Positions 44,638 to 53,652 of a DNA stretch of 64,000 bases are shown here, piece by piece; position 1 is the stretch's first letter; each line of letters begins with the position of its first letter. The position numbers and the translations under genes were made by a program. Where the stretch lies: NCBI RefSeq assembly GCF_014396385.1, contig NZ_CP060716.1:1860001-1924000 (forward strand), read 5' to 3'. Origin of the DNA: Leucobacter denitrificans. GTDB lineage: Bacteria; Actinomycetota; Actinomycetes; Actinomycetales; Microbacteriaceae. Below the pieces are notes generated by a model. The model did not search any database, was not told the DNA's origin, and was given only the letters and a program-made list of their open reading frames with translations.

Positions 44638-47600
44638 ATGAAACAAGAATCACCGCATCGACGGCCTGTTAAAAGGGTCGTCGGTGTACTACTCGGGGCG
44701 CTACTTGCGATTCCGATGTATGGAGTAGCAGTCACCCCGGCTGTTGCTGCCACGGATGAAAATCCATCGTTCTATTTGAATGCGAACGATCTCGATTTCA
44801 TCCTCCGCCAGATCCAGATTTCAGAAGCGCACGCGGCAGGGGGACAACTGCTGTGCCCGACGCCGACGGATAAGTCGGGCAAGTGTGTTGCGAGTCCGAA
44901 GCTTCCTCACGGACTTCGTACAGTCGATGGTTCATTCAACAACCTCACCGAGGGACGCAGTCTCTGGGGGGCGTCAGATCAACCTTTCCCGACGATTCTC
45001 GAACCCTACTTCCGGCAAGCAGACCCCGCTCTCACCGCACCGGGTGCGCCTCCCGCAGGTAACACTGATATGTGTGAACCGGGACTTACCTGCTACGCGC
45101 AGTGGGAACCAGGGCACATTGTCTACGATTCGACTCCGAGAATTATCTCGAACCTTATCGTTGACCAGTCCACGAACAACCCAGCGGCAGTGAACGCAGC
45201 CTCGCACCTGCCAGGTTCGGAGATCAGGCCTGATGGCACGATCCACCTGCCAAACATGGCGTCGGACGAAGGTTTGTCAGCGCCGACAAATGCCTTCTTC
45301 ACCTTCTTCGGCCAGTTCTTCGATCACGGTCTTGACCTGGTCGACAAGGGCGGAAATGGAACTCTCATTGTTCCGTTGCAAGAAGATGATCCGATACGTG
45401 ACCACCCTGATTTCAACCCTCAGGCACCGTATCTGGTCTTGACGCGCGCAACTCGGCAGCCTGGGCCTGACGGTGTGCTTGGAACGAACGATGACACCCA
45501 TAACAATGAGACGACACCGTTTGTTGATCAAAACCAAACATATACCTCGCACCCCTCGCACCAAGTGTTCCTGCGTAAGTACGAGATTGCAGAAGGGGCA
45601 CCGATTGACACTGGTGAGTTGCTTGATGCCCCTTCAGGCGGCCTTGTTACTTGGACGGACATCAAGAATCAAGCACGAGATGTGCTTGGAATTGAACTGA
45701 CAGACAAGCGGGCGCTTGATGTGCCGCAGGTAGTAACCGACCCTTACGGTAACTTCATCCCAGGCCCTAACGGTTTCCCCTTGGTGGTGACCGATAACGG
45801 CGGTGAGCCGCTGAACGTCGAGGGTAACCTCGGGACTCCAGTCAATGCAGATCTTGCCCTGACAACCGGTCACGCGTTCCTCGAAGATATCGCGCACGGC
45901 GCCACCCCGGTGGTAGTCGGAGGCGAGTTGATGCCGCGATTCGATGAGGAGGGCAATCCTGTACTTGATGACAGTGGAAATCCTGTTCTGAGCGGGTATG
46001 ACAATGTCTCGCTCGGTGCACACTTCGTTACAGGTGACGGTCGAGGCAATGAAAACATTGGTCTCTCGACAGTGCACCATGTGTTCCACGCAGAGCACAA
46101 CCGAATGGTCGGCTCGGTAATGGAAACGCTTGATGCGAACCCTGAACTGAAAAAGGCGTATCAGGGGCTCGAACACGCATGGCCGAATGAAAGGCCGGAG
46201 GATGTGCTGCCCGGGCCAGAAGCAGATGACTGGAATTACCCACAACGCGTATTCCAGGCGGCACGATTCGCAACTGAGATGCAGTACCAGCACCTCGTGT
46301 TCGAGGAGTTCGCGCGCACGGTTCAGCCATCGATTGACGCAGTCGTGTTCAATGAGAACTCGTACAACGCGAACATCGATCCTTCGATTACGGCAGAGTT
46401 TGCACACGTTGTGTATCGTTTCGGACACTCGATGCTCACTGACGAAATTGAGCGGAGTGGATTCGATACCACAAAAGTTGAACTGCTCGAGGGGTTCTTG
46501 AACCCCGCGGCCTATACCGACAACGGCAGACTAAGTGCAGAACAAGCTGCCGGTTCAATCGTTAACGGTACAGTTCGACAGCAGAGTTCGCAGATCGATG
46601 AGTTCGTAGTAGGTACCCTGCGCAATAACCTGCTGGGGCTTCCACTCGATCTCCCGACGATTAACATGCTGCGTGCACGCGATGCCGGTGTACCGCCCCT
46701 GCAAGAGGCGCGTCAGACATTCTTTGACGCCACCGGTGACCCGATGCTGCGACCGTATGCAAACTGGGTCGACTTCGGCGACAGCTTGAAGAACGGTAAT
46801 ATCTTCGGGCGTGATGCTACGAATGCCTCACTTGTGAACTTCGTTGCAGCCTATGGCACGCACGAGTCAATCCTCGCGGAGACCACGATTGATGGAAAGC
46901 GCGAAGCAGCTTCGCTTCTCGTTAATGGTACTCCGCTAGGTGACGAAGCATTCATTTCTCGCCTTGCAGGTGGAACTGCTTTCGATACTGCAGTGCTTAT
47001 CTCGGAGTCGAACTTCTCGCCAAATGTGCCAGTCGTGTACCTGACAACAAACGAGAATTTCCCAGACGCACTTGCCGCAGGGCCTCTTGCGGCTGCAGGG
47101 CCTGGCCCACTGCTGCTGACGGGAAAGAGTGTTACGCCTACGGTTACGATCAACGAGTTGATACGACTCAATCCAGCAAAGATCGTGGTGCTCGGCGGTG
47201 AGCTTGCCGTCAGACCTTCGGTGGTAGATCAGCTTGAGAGGGCAGATATTGCTCCGGTTGAACGTATGGGTGGAACAACGCTGTATGACACTGCAGTGCT
47301 AATCAGTCAACAGCTGATTACGGCTGATGGCGGTGCCGACACAGTGTACGTGGCGACAGGGGAGAACTTCCCAGATGCGCTTGCCGCATCAACAGTTGCC
47401 GCAAGGGATGGCGATCCTATCTTGCTCACGAGGAAGGGGCAGCTCCCTCCAGTTACAAGGGCTGAGTTGGAGCGACTTGACCCAGATCGGGTCATCGTGC
47501 TCGGAGGAACATCTGCAGTTACGGCCGGTGTGTTCAACGCAATTGTGTCTGCGGTTCCTGGCGCAACTGTGGAACGTGTTTGGGGTCAAACTCAGTACGA

Positions 47601-50385
47601 CACTGCGGCTGAAATCAGTTCAGTTTCGTACCCTGCTGGACATGGAGGAACACTCTATATCACCACAGGTGGAAACTTCCTAGATGGTCTAGCAGTCGGA
47701 CCCGTCGGTGGACTCAATGACCGACCAGTGTTGCTCGTGCCGCACGGGAACACAACTGGGGTCACTTCGATTCCTGCTTCAGTTATGGCAGAGATTGAAC
47801 GGCTCCAACCAGACCACATTGTGGTGCTCGGTGGCCCGCTGGCGGTGAATCCTGATGTGGACATCCAGCTCGGAGCCTTTGCGCCGCCGATCCCAACGGA
47901 AGTTCCAGAAGATCGCGTGGAGTACATGCTCTCGACTGGCGCCTACACAAATGTGGACGGTAAGACGGTCACAGGCCTTGAGAATGTGGACTTCTGGACC
48001 GGTGGTCTCGCTGAACGAGTGAATCCATTCGGCGGGTTGCTCGGCTCATCGTTCAACTTCGTCTTCGAGGAACAACTCGAAGCGTTGCAGTTCGGTGACC
48101 GGTTCTACTACCTGTTCCGCAATCAAGGTAACCAGCTGTTTGCAGCTCTCGAAGCGAACTCGTTCTCGTCTCTCATCGAGCGAAATACAGACGCCTCGGA
48201 GCTTCCCGCGAATATCTTCTCCATACAGGATCCGGTGATCTCGCTCGCCAATGTGCAGCAACCCTATCCGGGAACGCTGCGGCAAGACCCAGACGATACA
48301 TGGCGCTGGGTTGGTGACGAGCACATCGAGATCCACGGCACTTCAGGTGATGATCGCATCAGAACCGATGAGGGCGATGATTCCGTCTCAGGTAAGGGTG
48401 GAAACGACATAATCGAAGGAGGTTCGGGCAACGACGTGCTCGCTGGCGGAGAGGGTAACGACGTGCTCACCGACACCTTCGGTGATGACGTGCTCAAGGG
48501 TCAGTGGGGTAATGATGTTCTTCACTCCGGCCCGGGCTTCGATATCGTGCACGGCGGACCAGGGCATGACTACCTGGTCAACGGCGGCGACACCGACAAC
48601 ATGTTCGCGGGCGACGGCAACGACGTCATCCTCGGCAGTACGGGTCGCATCGTCGCAGCGTTTGGTGGCGAGCAGAATGACTGGCTCGAAGGTAGCCGCC
48701 ATGCCGACCTCTTGCAGGGCGACAACGGCGACCAATTCCAAGCTGACGTGATCGGCGGCGACGATGTCGTCATTGGTCGCGGTGGTGACGATGACATCGA
48801 AGGTGAAGGTGGTGACGACATTCTCGTCGCCGAAGTCTTCGGTACCGACCGTCACCTTGGCAACATGGGTTGGGATTGGGTCACATACTACGGAGAGACG
48901 CAGGATGTTGACGCCGACTTCCTCTTCACTCTGCTGCAACGCCCAGACGTGAATGCCGTTCGTGATCGGTTCGATCAACTCGAGGGGCTTTCCGGTGGAT
49001 CGGGAGACGATGTACTTCGTGGACCGAACCGCGCAGTTGAAGGTGAGTTCGCTGGAGACGAGGAGTACCTCCACAAGATGACAGAGGACACTCTGGACCT
49101 TGTCGATGGTCTCCGAGAGATGCTCTACCCAGATGGCATGAACTTCGGACAGCAGTTCATGCGAGAAGGGCCCATCGCAGATTCGGATGGCTTCCCAAGC
49201 ATCGTCATTGGCGGTGAAGGAAGCGACCTGATCGAGGGTAGATTCGGCAACGATTACCTTGATGGTGACGCGTACCTCGCGGTACAGCTCGCACTGGTCG
49301 ACGCTGAGGGCAATGTGCTCGAAGCTCACGACAGCGCAAGTGCATACCAAGCGCGGATGCTCGCAGGAGAAATCGACCCGGGCAATCTCCAGATAATTCG
49401 GGAAATCCGCTACGACGATCCAGCAAGCGGTGCGATCGATGTGTCAGAGTATGCGGATGTGCAAAGTGCCTACACGGTCACGTACATCAAAGATAGCTAC
49501 TGGCAGGTTGAGCACACCGGTGCAGTCGAGGCTGAGGAATCGAGTGGTATTGACATCATCAATAACATCGAACGACTTCAGTTCCTTGACAGCTGCGTGA
49601 TCCTGGATTCGGAGAACGGAACGATGGCACCGTGCGAACCTGTCGGTGAGATTGTGCTGACCTTCGAGGATCCACTCAATGAGGGCACGAATGTTGTTGC
49701 CGAACTGCTCGACAACGAGGGCAACGCCTTCGACCTGAGTGAGGCAACGAATGTTCGGTACACCTGGTTCGGTGGTGAAGGTGGCTCGCCCGCTGAGATC
49801 ACCGAGATTGAAGAACTGACAATCGGTGGCGTCGCCCCGGACCCGGGTACTCCAAACATGAGTACATACGTTCCGACCGACGATGCCGTAGAGCAGTACT
49901 TGCAGGTGAACGTGAAGTTCGAGATCGACGGCACGCTCTACACCGTAGTGTCGCCGTGGACCACGCTCGCTGTGGTGAACGTGAATGATCCGGGAGTACC
50001 GCCGGCAATTGTTGGGCCTCTCGAGGTCGGATCGACACTCGCCGTCACCGTTCCTCAAGATGAGGACGGGATCGAAGATGTCGTATTCACCTACACATGG
50101 CAGAGTGCGGCAACAGTCGATGCTGCTGACGGTGACTGGGTAACGATTCAAGGTCCGGGTTCAAACCCGACTGGAGACACCGCCTACCTGGTCGCTGCCG
50201 CGGATGGAGATCGCTTCATCAGGGTCCAGATCACCTACACGGACAATTTGGGAGGGGATGAGACGGTAGTGACTGTGCCGGTCGGTCCGGTGCCGGCAGC
50301 CGCTCCAGCTGCCGCTCTGGTAGCGCCGGGAATTCAAGGAGATGAATCCTTAATTCCTGAGGCGGAGCCGCCAGTAACGCCATAA
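44638..50385 (+). CDS. Secreted animal-type heme peroxidase with inserted CWB2 and RTX-like repeats
   Basis: A 1915-residue exported protein. The signal peptide ends near VAA/TDEN (about 39). The peroxidase part has FFGQFFDHGLDLV (distal histidine, about 225), STVHHVFHAEHNRMV (about 477) and VVYRFGHSML (proximal histidine, about 592). Three cell-wall-binding type 2 repeats follow at about 770-1085, each with NFPDALAA- or IVVLGG-type motifs. The peroxidase fold then resumes with LENVDFWTGGLAE and FGDRFYYLFR (about 1113-1155). RTX-type GGxGxDxx repeats lie at about 1235-1400, and Ig-like modules near 1670-1880. ATG preceded by GGAGG. Confidence 0.87.
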   Translation: MKQESPHRRPVKRVVGVLLGALLAIPMYGVAVTPAVAATDENPSFYLNANDLDFILRQIQISEAHAAGGQLLCPTPTDKSGKCVASPKLPHGLRTVDGSFNNLTEGRSLWGASDQPFPTILEPYFRQADPALTAPGAPPAGNTDMCEPGLTCYAQWEPGHIVYDSTPRIISNLIVDQSTNNPAAVNAASHLPGSEIRPDGTIHLPNMASDEGLSAPTNAFFTFFGQFFDHGLDLVDKGGNGTLIVPLQEDDPIRDHPDFNPQAPYLVLTRATRQPGPDGVLGTNDDTHNNETTPFVDQNQTYTSHPSHQVFLRKYEIAEGAPIDTGELLDAPSGGLVTWTDIKNQARDVLGIELTDKRALDVPQVVTDPYGNFIPGPNGFPLVVTDNGGEPLNVEGNLGTPVNADLALTTGHAFLEDIAHGATPVVVGGELMPRFDEEGNPVLDDSGNPVLSGYDNVSLGAHFVTGDGRGNENIGLSTVHHVFHAEHNRMVGSVMETLDANPELKKAYQGLEHAWPNERPEDVLPGPEADDWNYPQRVFQAARFATEMQYQHLVFEEFARTVQPSIDAVVFNENSYNANIDPSITAEFAHVVYRFGHSMLTDEIERSGFDTTKVELLEGFLNPAAYTDNGRLSAEQAAGSIVNGTVRQQSSQIDEFVVGTLRNNLLGLPLDLPTINMLRARDAGVPPLQEARQTFFDATGDPMLRPYANWVDFGDSLKNGNIFGRDATNASLVNFVAAYGTHESILAETTIDGKREAASLLVNGTPLGDEAFISRLAGGTAFDTAVLISESNFSPNVPVVYLTTNENFPDALAAGPLAAAGPGPLLLTGKSVTPTVTINELIRLNPAKIVVLGGELAVRPSVVDQLERADIAPVERMGGTTLYDTAVLISQQLITADGGADTVYVATGENFPDALAASTVAARDGDPILLTRKGQLPPVTRAELERLDPDRVIVLGGTSAVTAGVFNAIVSAVPGATVERVWGQTQYDTAAEISSVSYPAGHGGTLYITTGGNFLDGLAVGPVGGLNDRPVLLVPHGNTTGVTSIPASVMAEIERLQPDHIVVLGGPLAVNPDVDIQLGAFAPPIPTEVPEDRVEYMLSTGAYTNVDGKTVTGLENVDFWTGGLAERVNPFGGLLGSSFNFVFEEQLEALQFGDRFYYLFRNQGNQLFAALEANSFSSLIERNTDASELPANIFSIQDPVISLANVQQPYPGTLRQDPDDTWRWVGDEHIEIHGTSGDDRIRTDEGDDSVSGKGGNDIIEGGSGNDVLAGGEGNDVLTDTFGDDVLKGQWGNDVLHSGPGFDIVHGGPGHDYLVNGGDTDNMFAGDGNDVILGSTGRIVAAFGGEQNDWLEGSRHADLLQGDNGDQFQADVIGGDDVVIGRGGDDDIEGEGGDDILVAEVFGTDRHLGNMGWDWVTYYGETQDVDADFLFTLLQRPDVNAVRDRFDQLEGLSGGSGDDVLRGPNRAVEGEFAGDEEYLHKMTEDTLDLVDGLREMLYPDGMNFGQQFMREGPIADSDGFPSIVIGGEGSDLIEGRFGNDYLDGDAYLAVQLALVDAEGNVLEAHDSASAYQARMLAGEIDPGNLQIIREIRYDDPASGAIDVSEYADVQSAYTVTYIKDSYWQVEHTGAVEAEESSGIDIINNIERLQFLDSCVILDSENGTMAPCEPVGEIVLTFEDPLNEGTNVVAELLDNEGNAFDLSEATNVRYTWFGGEGGSPAEITEIEELTIGGVAPDPGTPNMSTYVPTDDAVEQYLQVNVKFEIDGTLYTVVSPWTTLAVVNVNDPGVPPAIVGPLEVGSTLAVTVPQDEDGIEDVVFTYTWQSAATVDAADGDWVTIQGPGSNPTGDTAYLVAAADGDRFIRVQITYTDNLGGDETVVTVPVGPVPAAAPAAALVAPGIQGDESLIPEAEPPVTP

Positions 50386-50406
50386 TATCCACTGAGAAAA
50401 GGAGGA

Positions 50407-50448
50407 GAAGTGGAGTGGGTCGGTGCGAGCACCGGCCCACTCCACTTC
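50407..50448 (+). terminator. Strong hairpin after the peroxidase gene
   Basis: The 20-nt arms at 50407-50426 and 50429-50448 pair with one G-T exception around a minimal loop, 21 nt after the stop. There is no long T-run, and the near-perfect palindrome could act for both convergent genes. Confidence 0.8.
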
Positions 50449-50497
50449 TAGTTACCCGCGATTATCATGAGCAGACAATCTGCAACTTGTATGCGCC

Positions 50498-52693
50498 CTA
50501 CATCTCCGCTGCAACGGGTTCGCTGAGGTCTATTGAAAGCGTCACTGAAAGCTCTCGCTGGAGGATTGGTGCGAGGGATCTGGCAAAACTTGCTGACACA
50601 TGGTCGGCGTCGTAGAACACGGGAACGGCGCCGATGACTCCCGAGCACTCGTTGTCAAGACAGAAGTAGCGAGTGAGATCGATTGAGGTGATTTGCGGAT
50701 CCGCGACCAAGGCGAGTGCTTCGACCATGGGATCAACATGGAGCACCTCCGATTGCGGCGCCACGCAGCCTCGTGGTTTCTCGCCCATGAGCAACACACA
50801 GTCGGCGCCGAGTTTCTCACCGGCAGTTGGTACATCTCGTATGACTACCACCCGAGCTCCAGCGTCAGACCACGCTTTGAGGCTGACTGCCATTCCATCT
50901 GCCAGTTGCTCAGATTGAGGTCGTCCCGATCCATCTTCAACGACTTCTGTTGAGGCGAAGTTCGAAACGATGACGAGATCTGGCTCATTCTTGAGTACCC
51001 GAGCCGACGCCTCCTCGATCCATTCAAGACACGCATTCTGCTTCGCCTCCGTGGTTTCAGCCCCGAACGCTTGCACCATAGGCACGGGCACACTTGGACA
51101 ACCGCCCTGCATCGTCGTATGAAGCTCCCACTCATTTGCGCGGGCGATATCAAAGATGGGGGCTCGCCAGTGCTCCGCATGCGAATCACCGATGAGCCAC
51201 ACTCGATACGGGTCGCTTATTGATGCATCATTCTTGAAGTTGCACTCCACGTATGATGGCTTACCGTTTGCCAGGATCTGACGATCCTCTGGGGCGGTTT
51301 GGCATTCGGGCGCACTAGCACGCCAAGGCGCTTCAGATTCGGCACCCGCGGGGAAAAGCGCAGGCCCAAACGGATCTTCGCAGGTATTGCCTGATTTGAG
51401 GGCCGCGGCACCAAAACATCCGGATCCGATTGCGGCCTCAATGCGCGCTGTTTCACGAGCATGTATTACACCTGCCCCGGCAATTGCGCCCGCAGAGAGT
51501 GCTGCGACCACGCCAACGGATGCAAGCGTCGCGAGCAACGTTCTCCGCGGACGAGCTTGTGCAAATAGTTTTGTGCGACCCGGATCCTCCACGAAATGTT
51601 TGGTCAGCGCTGCGAGCAGAAAACTTAGCGCGAGCATACCGAGACGATCCACCAGACGCACCTCGCGGGCCAGCGCGAATGGAACGATGACTATCACCGG
51701 CCAATGCCAGAGATAGAGCGAGTACGAAATATCACCGACGTACTGCACAGGCTTCCAAGCCAACAGCTTCGCGGGACTCCAGCGCGGAGTCTCGGGTCCC
51801 GCGACGATCACGAGCGCCGTGCCAGCGACCGGAAGCAGCGCCCATGGTCCGGGGAATGCGGTCGCATCGTTAAAACGAAGCGCGGACCAAAAGATCATCG
51901 CGTATCCGGCGAGTTGAGCTATGCCTCGCAGTGTGGCCACGGGTCGGCGCTGGTACCATCCTGCGATTGCTGGTGCCACGACGGCGATGCCCGCACCAAT
52001 CATGAACTCCCAAACGCGGCCAAACGTATTGAAATATGCGGCCGCTCGGTTGGCGTCGGTTTGCCACACTGAAAAGGCGAATGAAAGCACCGCAAAAATT
52101 GTGATCGCAAGAAGTATCGCCTTTGACCGCTCAGTCCGGAGTCCAAGAATACGGCGTGCTAAGAGCGTGCTGAGAACTACTAAAGTGAGTGGCCAGAGTA
52201 GATAGAACTGTTCCTCGACTGAAAGCGACCAGTAATGCTGGGCTGGGGTGGCAGCCTGACCTCGGTCAGAATAGTTCACTGACGAAGCAGTGAGGAGCCA
52301 ATTCTCGAAATACGCCGCAGAAGCAAAAATCTCTTTGGCAATACGGGACCATCGCTCTGCAGGAATCCATATGAGCGTCGCCACTAGGGTGAGTGCCCCC
52401 ACGAGCAGCGCGGCTGGCAGCAATCTCCTTGCTCTCCGCGCATAAAACTTAGGAAGAGATACTGTGTTTGTGCGGCGAAGCTCGCTGAGCAAATGAGCCG
52501 TGATGAGGAAACCTGAGATGACGAAGAACACGTCGACCCCGACGAAACCGCCACTGAGCCTCATCGGCCAGATATGGTTGAGTACCACCAGCAGAACCGC
52601 AATCGCGCGGAGCGCTTGGATGTCGGCGCGGAAAGGCTTGCGCTTGTTTGATTGGCCTGTGGAATCCACCTGATTCTGAGGAGAATTCGTCAT
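50498..52693 (-). CDS. Acyltransferase-3 / SGNH fusion protein (OafA type)
   Basis: A 731-residue membrane protein. About ten helices form the acyltransferase-3 domain (about residues 20-375). The domain starts with FRADIQALRAIAVLLVVLNH, which contains the R and H of the family, then GGFVGVDVFFVISGFLI and HYWSLSVEEQFYLLWPL. A periplasm-side SGNH domain follows: WLIGDSHAEHWRAPIFD has the GDSH serine block, and DADHVSASFA near the end holds the Asp-x-x-His pair. Such fusions O-acetylate surface glycans. ATG at 52693 chosen; GTG at 52699 also possible. It stands alone. Confidence 0.9.
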   Translation of the reverse strand: MTNSPQNQVDSTGQSNKRKPFRADIQALRAIAVLLVVLNHIWPMRLSGGFVGVDVFFVISGFLITAHLLSELRRTNTVSLPKFYARRARRLLPAALLVGALTLVATLIWIPAERWSRIAKEIFASAAYFENWLLTASSVNYSDRGQAATPAQHYWSLSVEEQFYLLWPLTLVVLSTLLARRILGLRTERSKAILLAITIFAVLSFAFSVWQTDANRAAAYFNTFGRVWEFMIGAGIAVVAPAIAGWYQRRPVATLRGIAQLAGYAMIFWSALRFNDATAFPGPWALLPVAGTALVIVAGPETPRWSPAKLLAWKPVQYVGDISYSLYLWHWPVIVIVPFALAREVRLVDRLGMLALSFLLAALTKHFVEDPGRTKLFAQARPRRTLLATLASVGVVAALSAGAIAGAGVIHARETARIEAAIGSGCFGAAALKSGNTCEDPFGPALFPAGAESEAPWRASAPECQTAPEDRQILANGKPSYVECNFKNDASISDPYRVWLIGDSHAEHWRAPIFDIARANEWELHTTMQGGCPSVPVPMVQAFGAETTEAKQNACLEWIEEASARVLKNEPDLVIVSNFASTEVVEDGSGRPQSEQLADGMAVSLKAWSDAGARVVVIRDVPTAGEKLGADCVLLMGEKPRGCVAPQSEVLHVDPMVEALALVADPQITSIDLTRYFCLDNECSGVIGAVPVFYDADHVSASFARSLAPILQRELSVTLSIDLSEPVAAEM

Positions 52694-52856
52694 AGTCACC
52701 CGGTATAACTTACCAGCACGGAGTTCCTTCTGTTACGAAGGGTAATTCAGAGATTCAGCTCGGTAACCACCGTTCGAGTCGCAGATGACCTTTACATTGG
52801 CTGCCTGATTCGTGCGCGGGAGATTTAGGTCGACTCTCATCACGGAAAGAGATAAA

Positions 52857-52916
52857 AAACAATGTTACTTAATGTGCACTTGTGGATCATTGTCGAGAAA
52901 CAACGATCCACAAGTG
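52857..52916 (-). terminator. Rho-independent terminator of the AbrB-type gene
   Basis: CACTTGTGGATCATTG (52877-52892) pairs with CAACGATCCACAAGTG (52901-52916), 15 of 16. On the minus strand the hairpin begins 9 nt after the stop of the antitoxin gene, and a run of six T follows about 14 nt beyond. Confidence 0.7.
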
Positions 52917-52925
52917 GCAGATGAG

Positions 52926-53153
52926 TCAGCTTGTTTGCGAGGAATGTTCGTCATCGAGCGTTTTCGCTCGCCGGTTTGGGTCATACAAAAGTCCGGCCAG
53001 GTCCATCACATTGTGTGTTCGTGGCAAAACTCGGTACTCACCGTTCACAAGCCGGACAAACGTTACCTTGGAACCTGCCGCGAGACCGAGGTCAGCCCGC
53101 ATCTCGTTCGGGACCGTGAGCCGACCTCTGCTCGTCATAGTTACCGTGAACAT
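52926..53153 (-). CDS. AbrB/MazE/SpoVT-type DNA-binding protein, orphan antitoxin-like
   Basis: A 75-residue protein. TVTMTSRGRLTVPNEMRADL is the usual swapped-hairpin AbrB fold, as in VapB antitoxins, followed by GLAAGSKVTFVRL. The C-terminal half has PRTHNVMDLAGLL, the kind of tail that normally binds the VapC toxin. No PIN-domain gene follows; a terminator comes directly after. The ATG at 53153 has AAGGGG upstream. It is either a lone regulator or the leftover of a toxin-antitoxin pair. Confidence 0.75.
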   Translation of the reverse strand: MFTVTMTSRGRLTVPNEMRADLGLAAGSKVTFVRLVNGEYRVLPRTHNVMDLAGLLYDPNRRAKTLDDEHSSQTS

Positions 53154-53256
53154 ACTGAGCCCCTTCTCCTCGCCCGTATCTTATATTCACGTCAAAGTAA
53201 GGAGTCAAGCACCGATTCTGGGCAGAGCGCGCACGCTACGAAACGCTCGCGGCCGG

Positions 53257-53610
53257 TTAGAGGTCTAGCCGATCCGCCGACCGCCACACGGCGACCGTGA
53301 GCTCGGGCACCGACTCTGCGATCTCACGGAGCAGCTCGAACTCAACGCGATCGGCGTTCGCGCGATGCACATCTGCGTCGGCGCTTCCCGAGCTAGCCGC
53401 CAGTCGAGCGAGTTCGTACTCGGCGAGCTGCCCACGCTCCTCAAGCATCTCGTCACGGAGGGTGAGCACGACGAGCTCGTCGACCTGGGGAACGAGGTCG
53501 TAAGCAACCGAAGGATCTTCACCCATGCGCACCCGATGCTCGAGGAAGGTATCGCGCTCGAGCTGAGCGTCGGCCCGCAATTTAATCAGGCGCTCTGTGG
53601 TGAGATTCAC
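53257..53610 (-). CDS. Hypothetical helical protein
   Basis: A 117-residue, highly charged protein, probably all helical, with long amphipathic stretches such as VDELVVLTLRDEMLEERGQL and EFELLREIAESVPEL. No signal peptide, membrane segment or recognised motif. The start is uncertain: GTG at 53610 or TTG at 53631. It lies between the ligase-like gene and the AbrB gene on the same strand. The bias of codon third positions to G and C supports real coding. Confidence 0.5.
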   Translation of the reverse strand: MNLTTERLIKLRADAQLERDTFLEHRVRMGEDPSVAYDLVPQVDELVVLTLRDEMLEERGQLAEYELARLAASSGSADADVHRANADRVEFELLREIAESVPELTVAVWRSADRLDL

Positions 53611-53652
53611 ACTCTCAGGGTACCAACCCAATTCGTGAGCGTCGGTTCGAAC

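Noticed and set aside
48330..48840. RTX-type repeats taken as a sign of a type I secretion system
   Set aside because: The protein has a standard Sec signal peptide, and no type I exporter or membrane-fusion gene is nearby.
48388..49350. 320-codon minus-strand frame opposite the RTX region
   Set aside because: The long open frame follows from the repeated Gly-Asp-Asn codons of the real gene. It gives no recognisable motifs.
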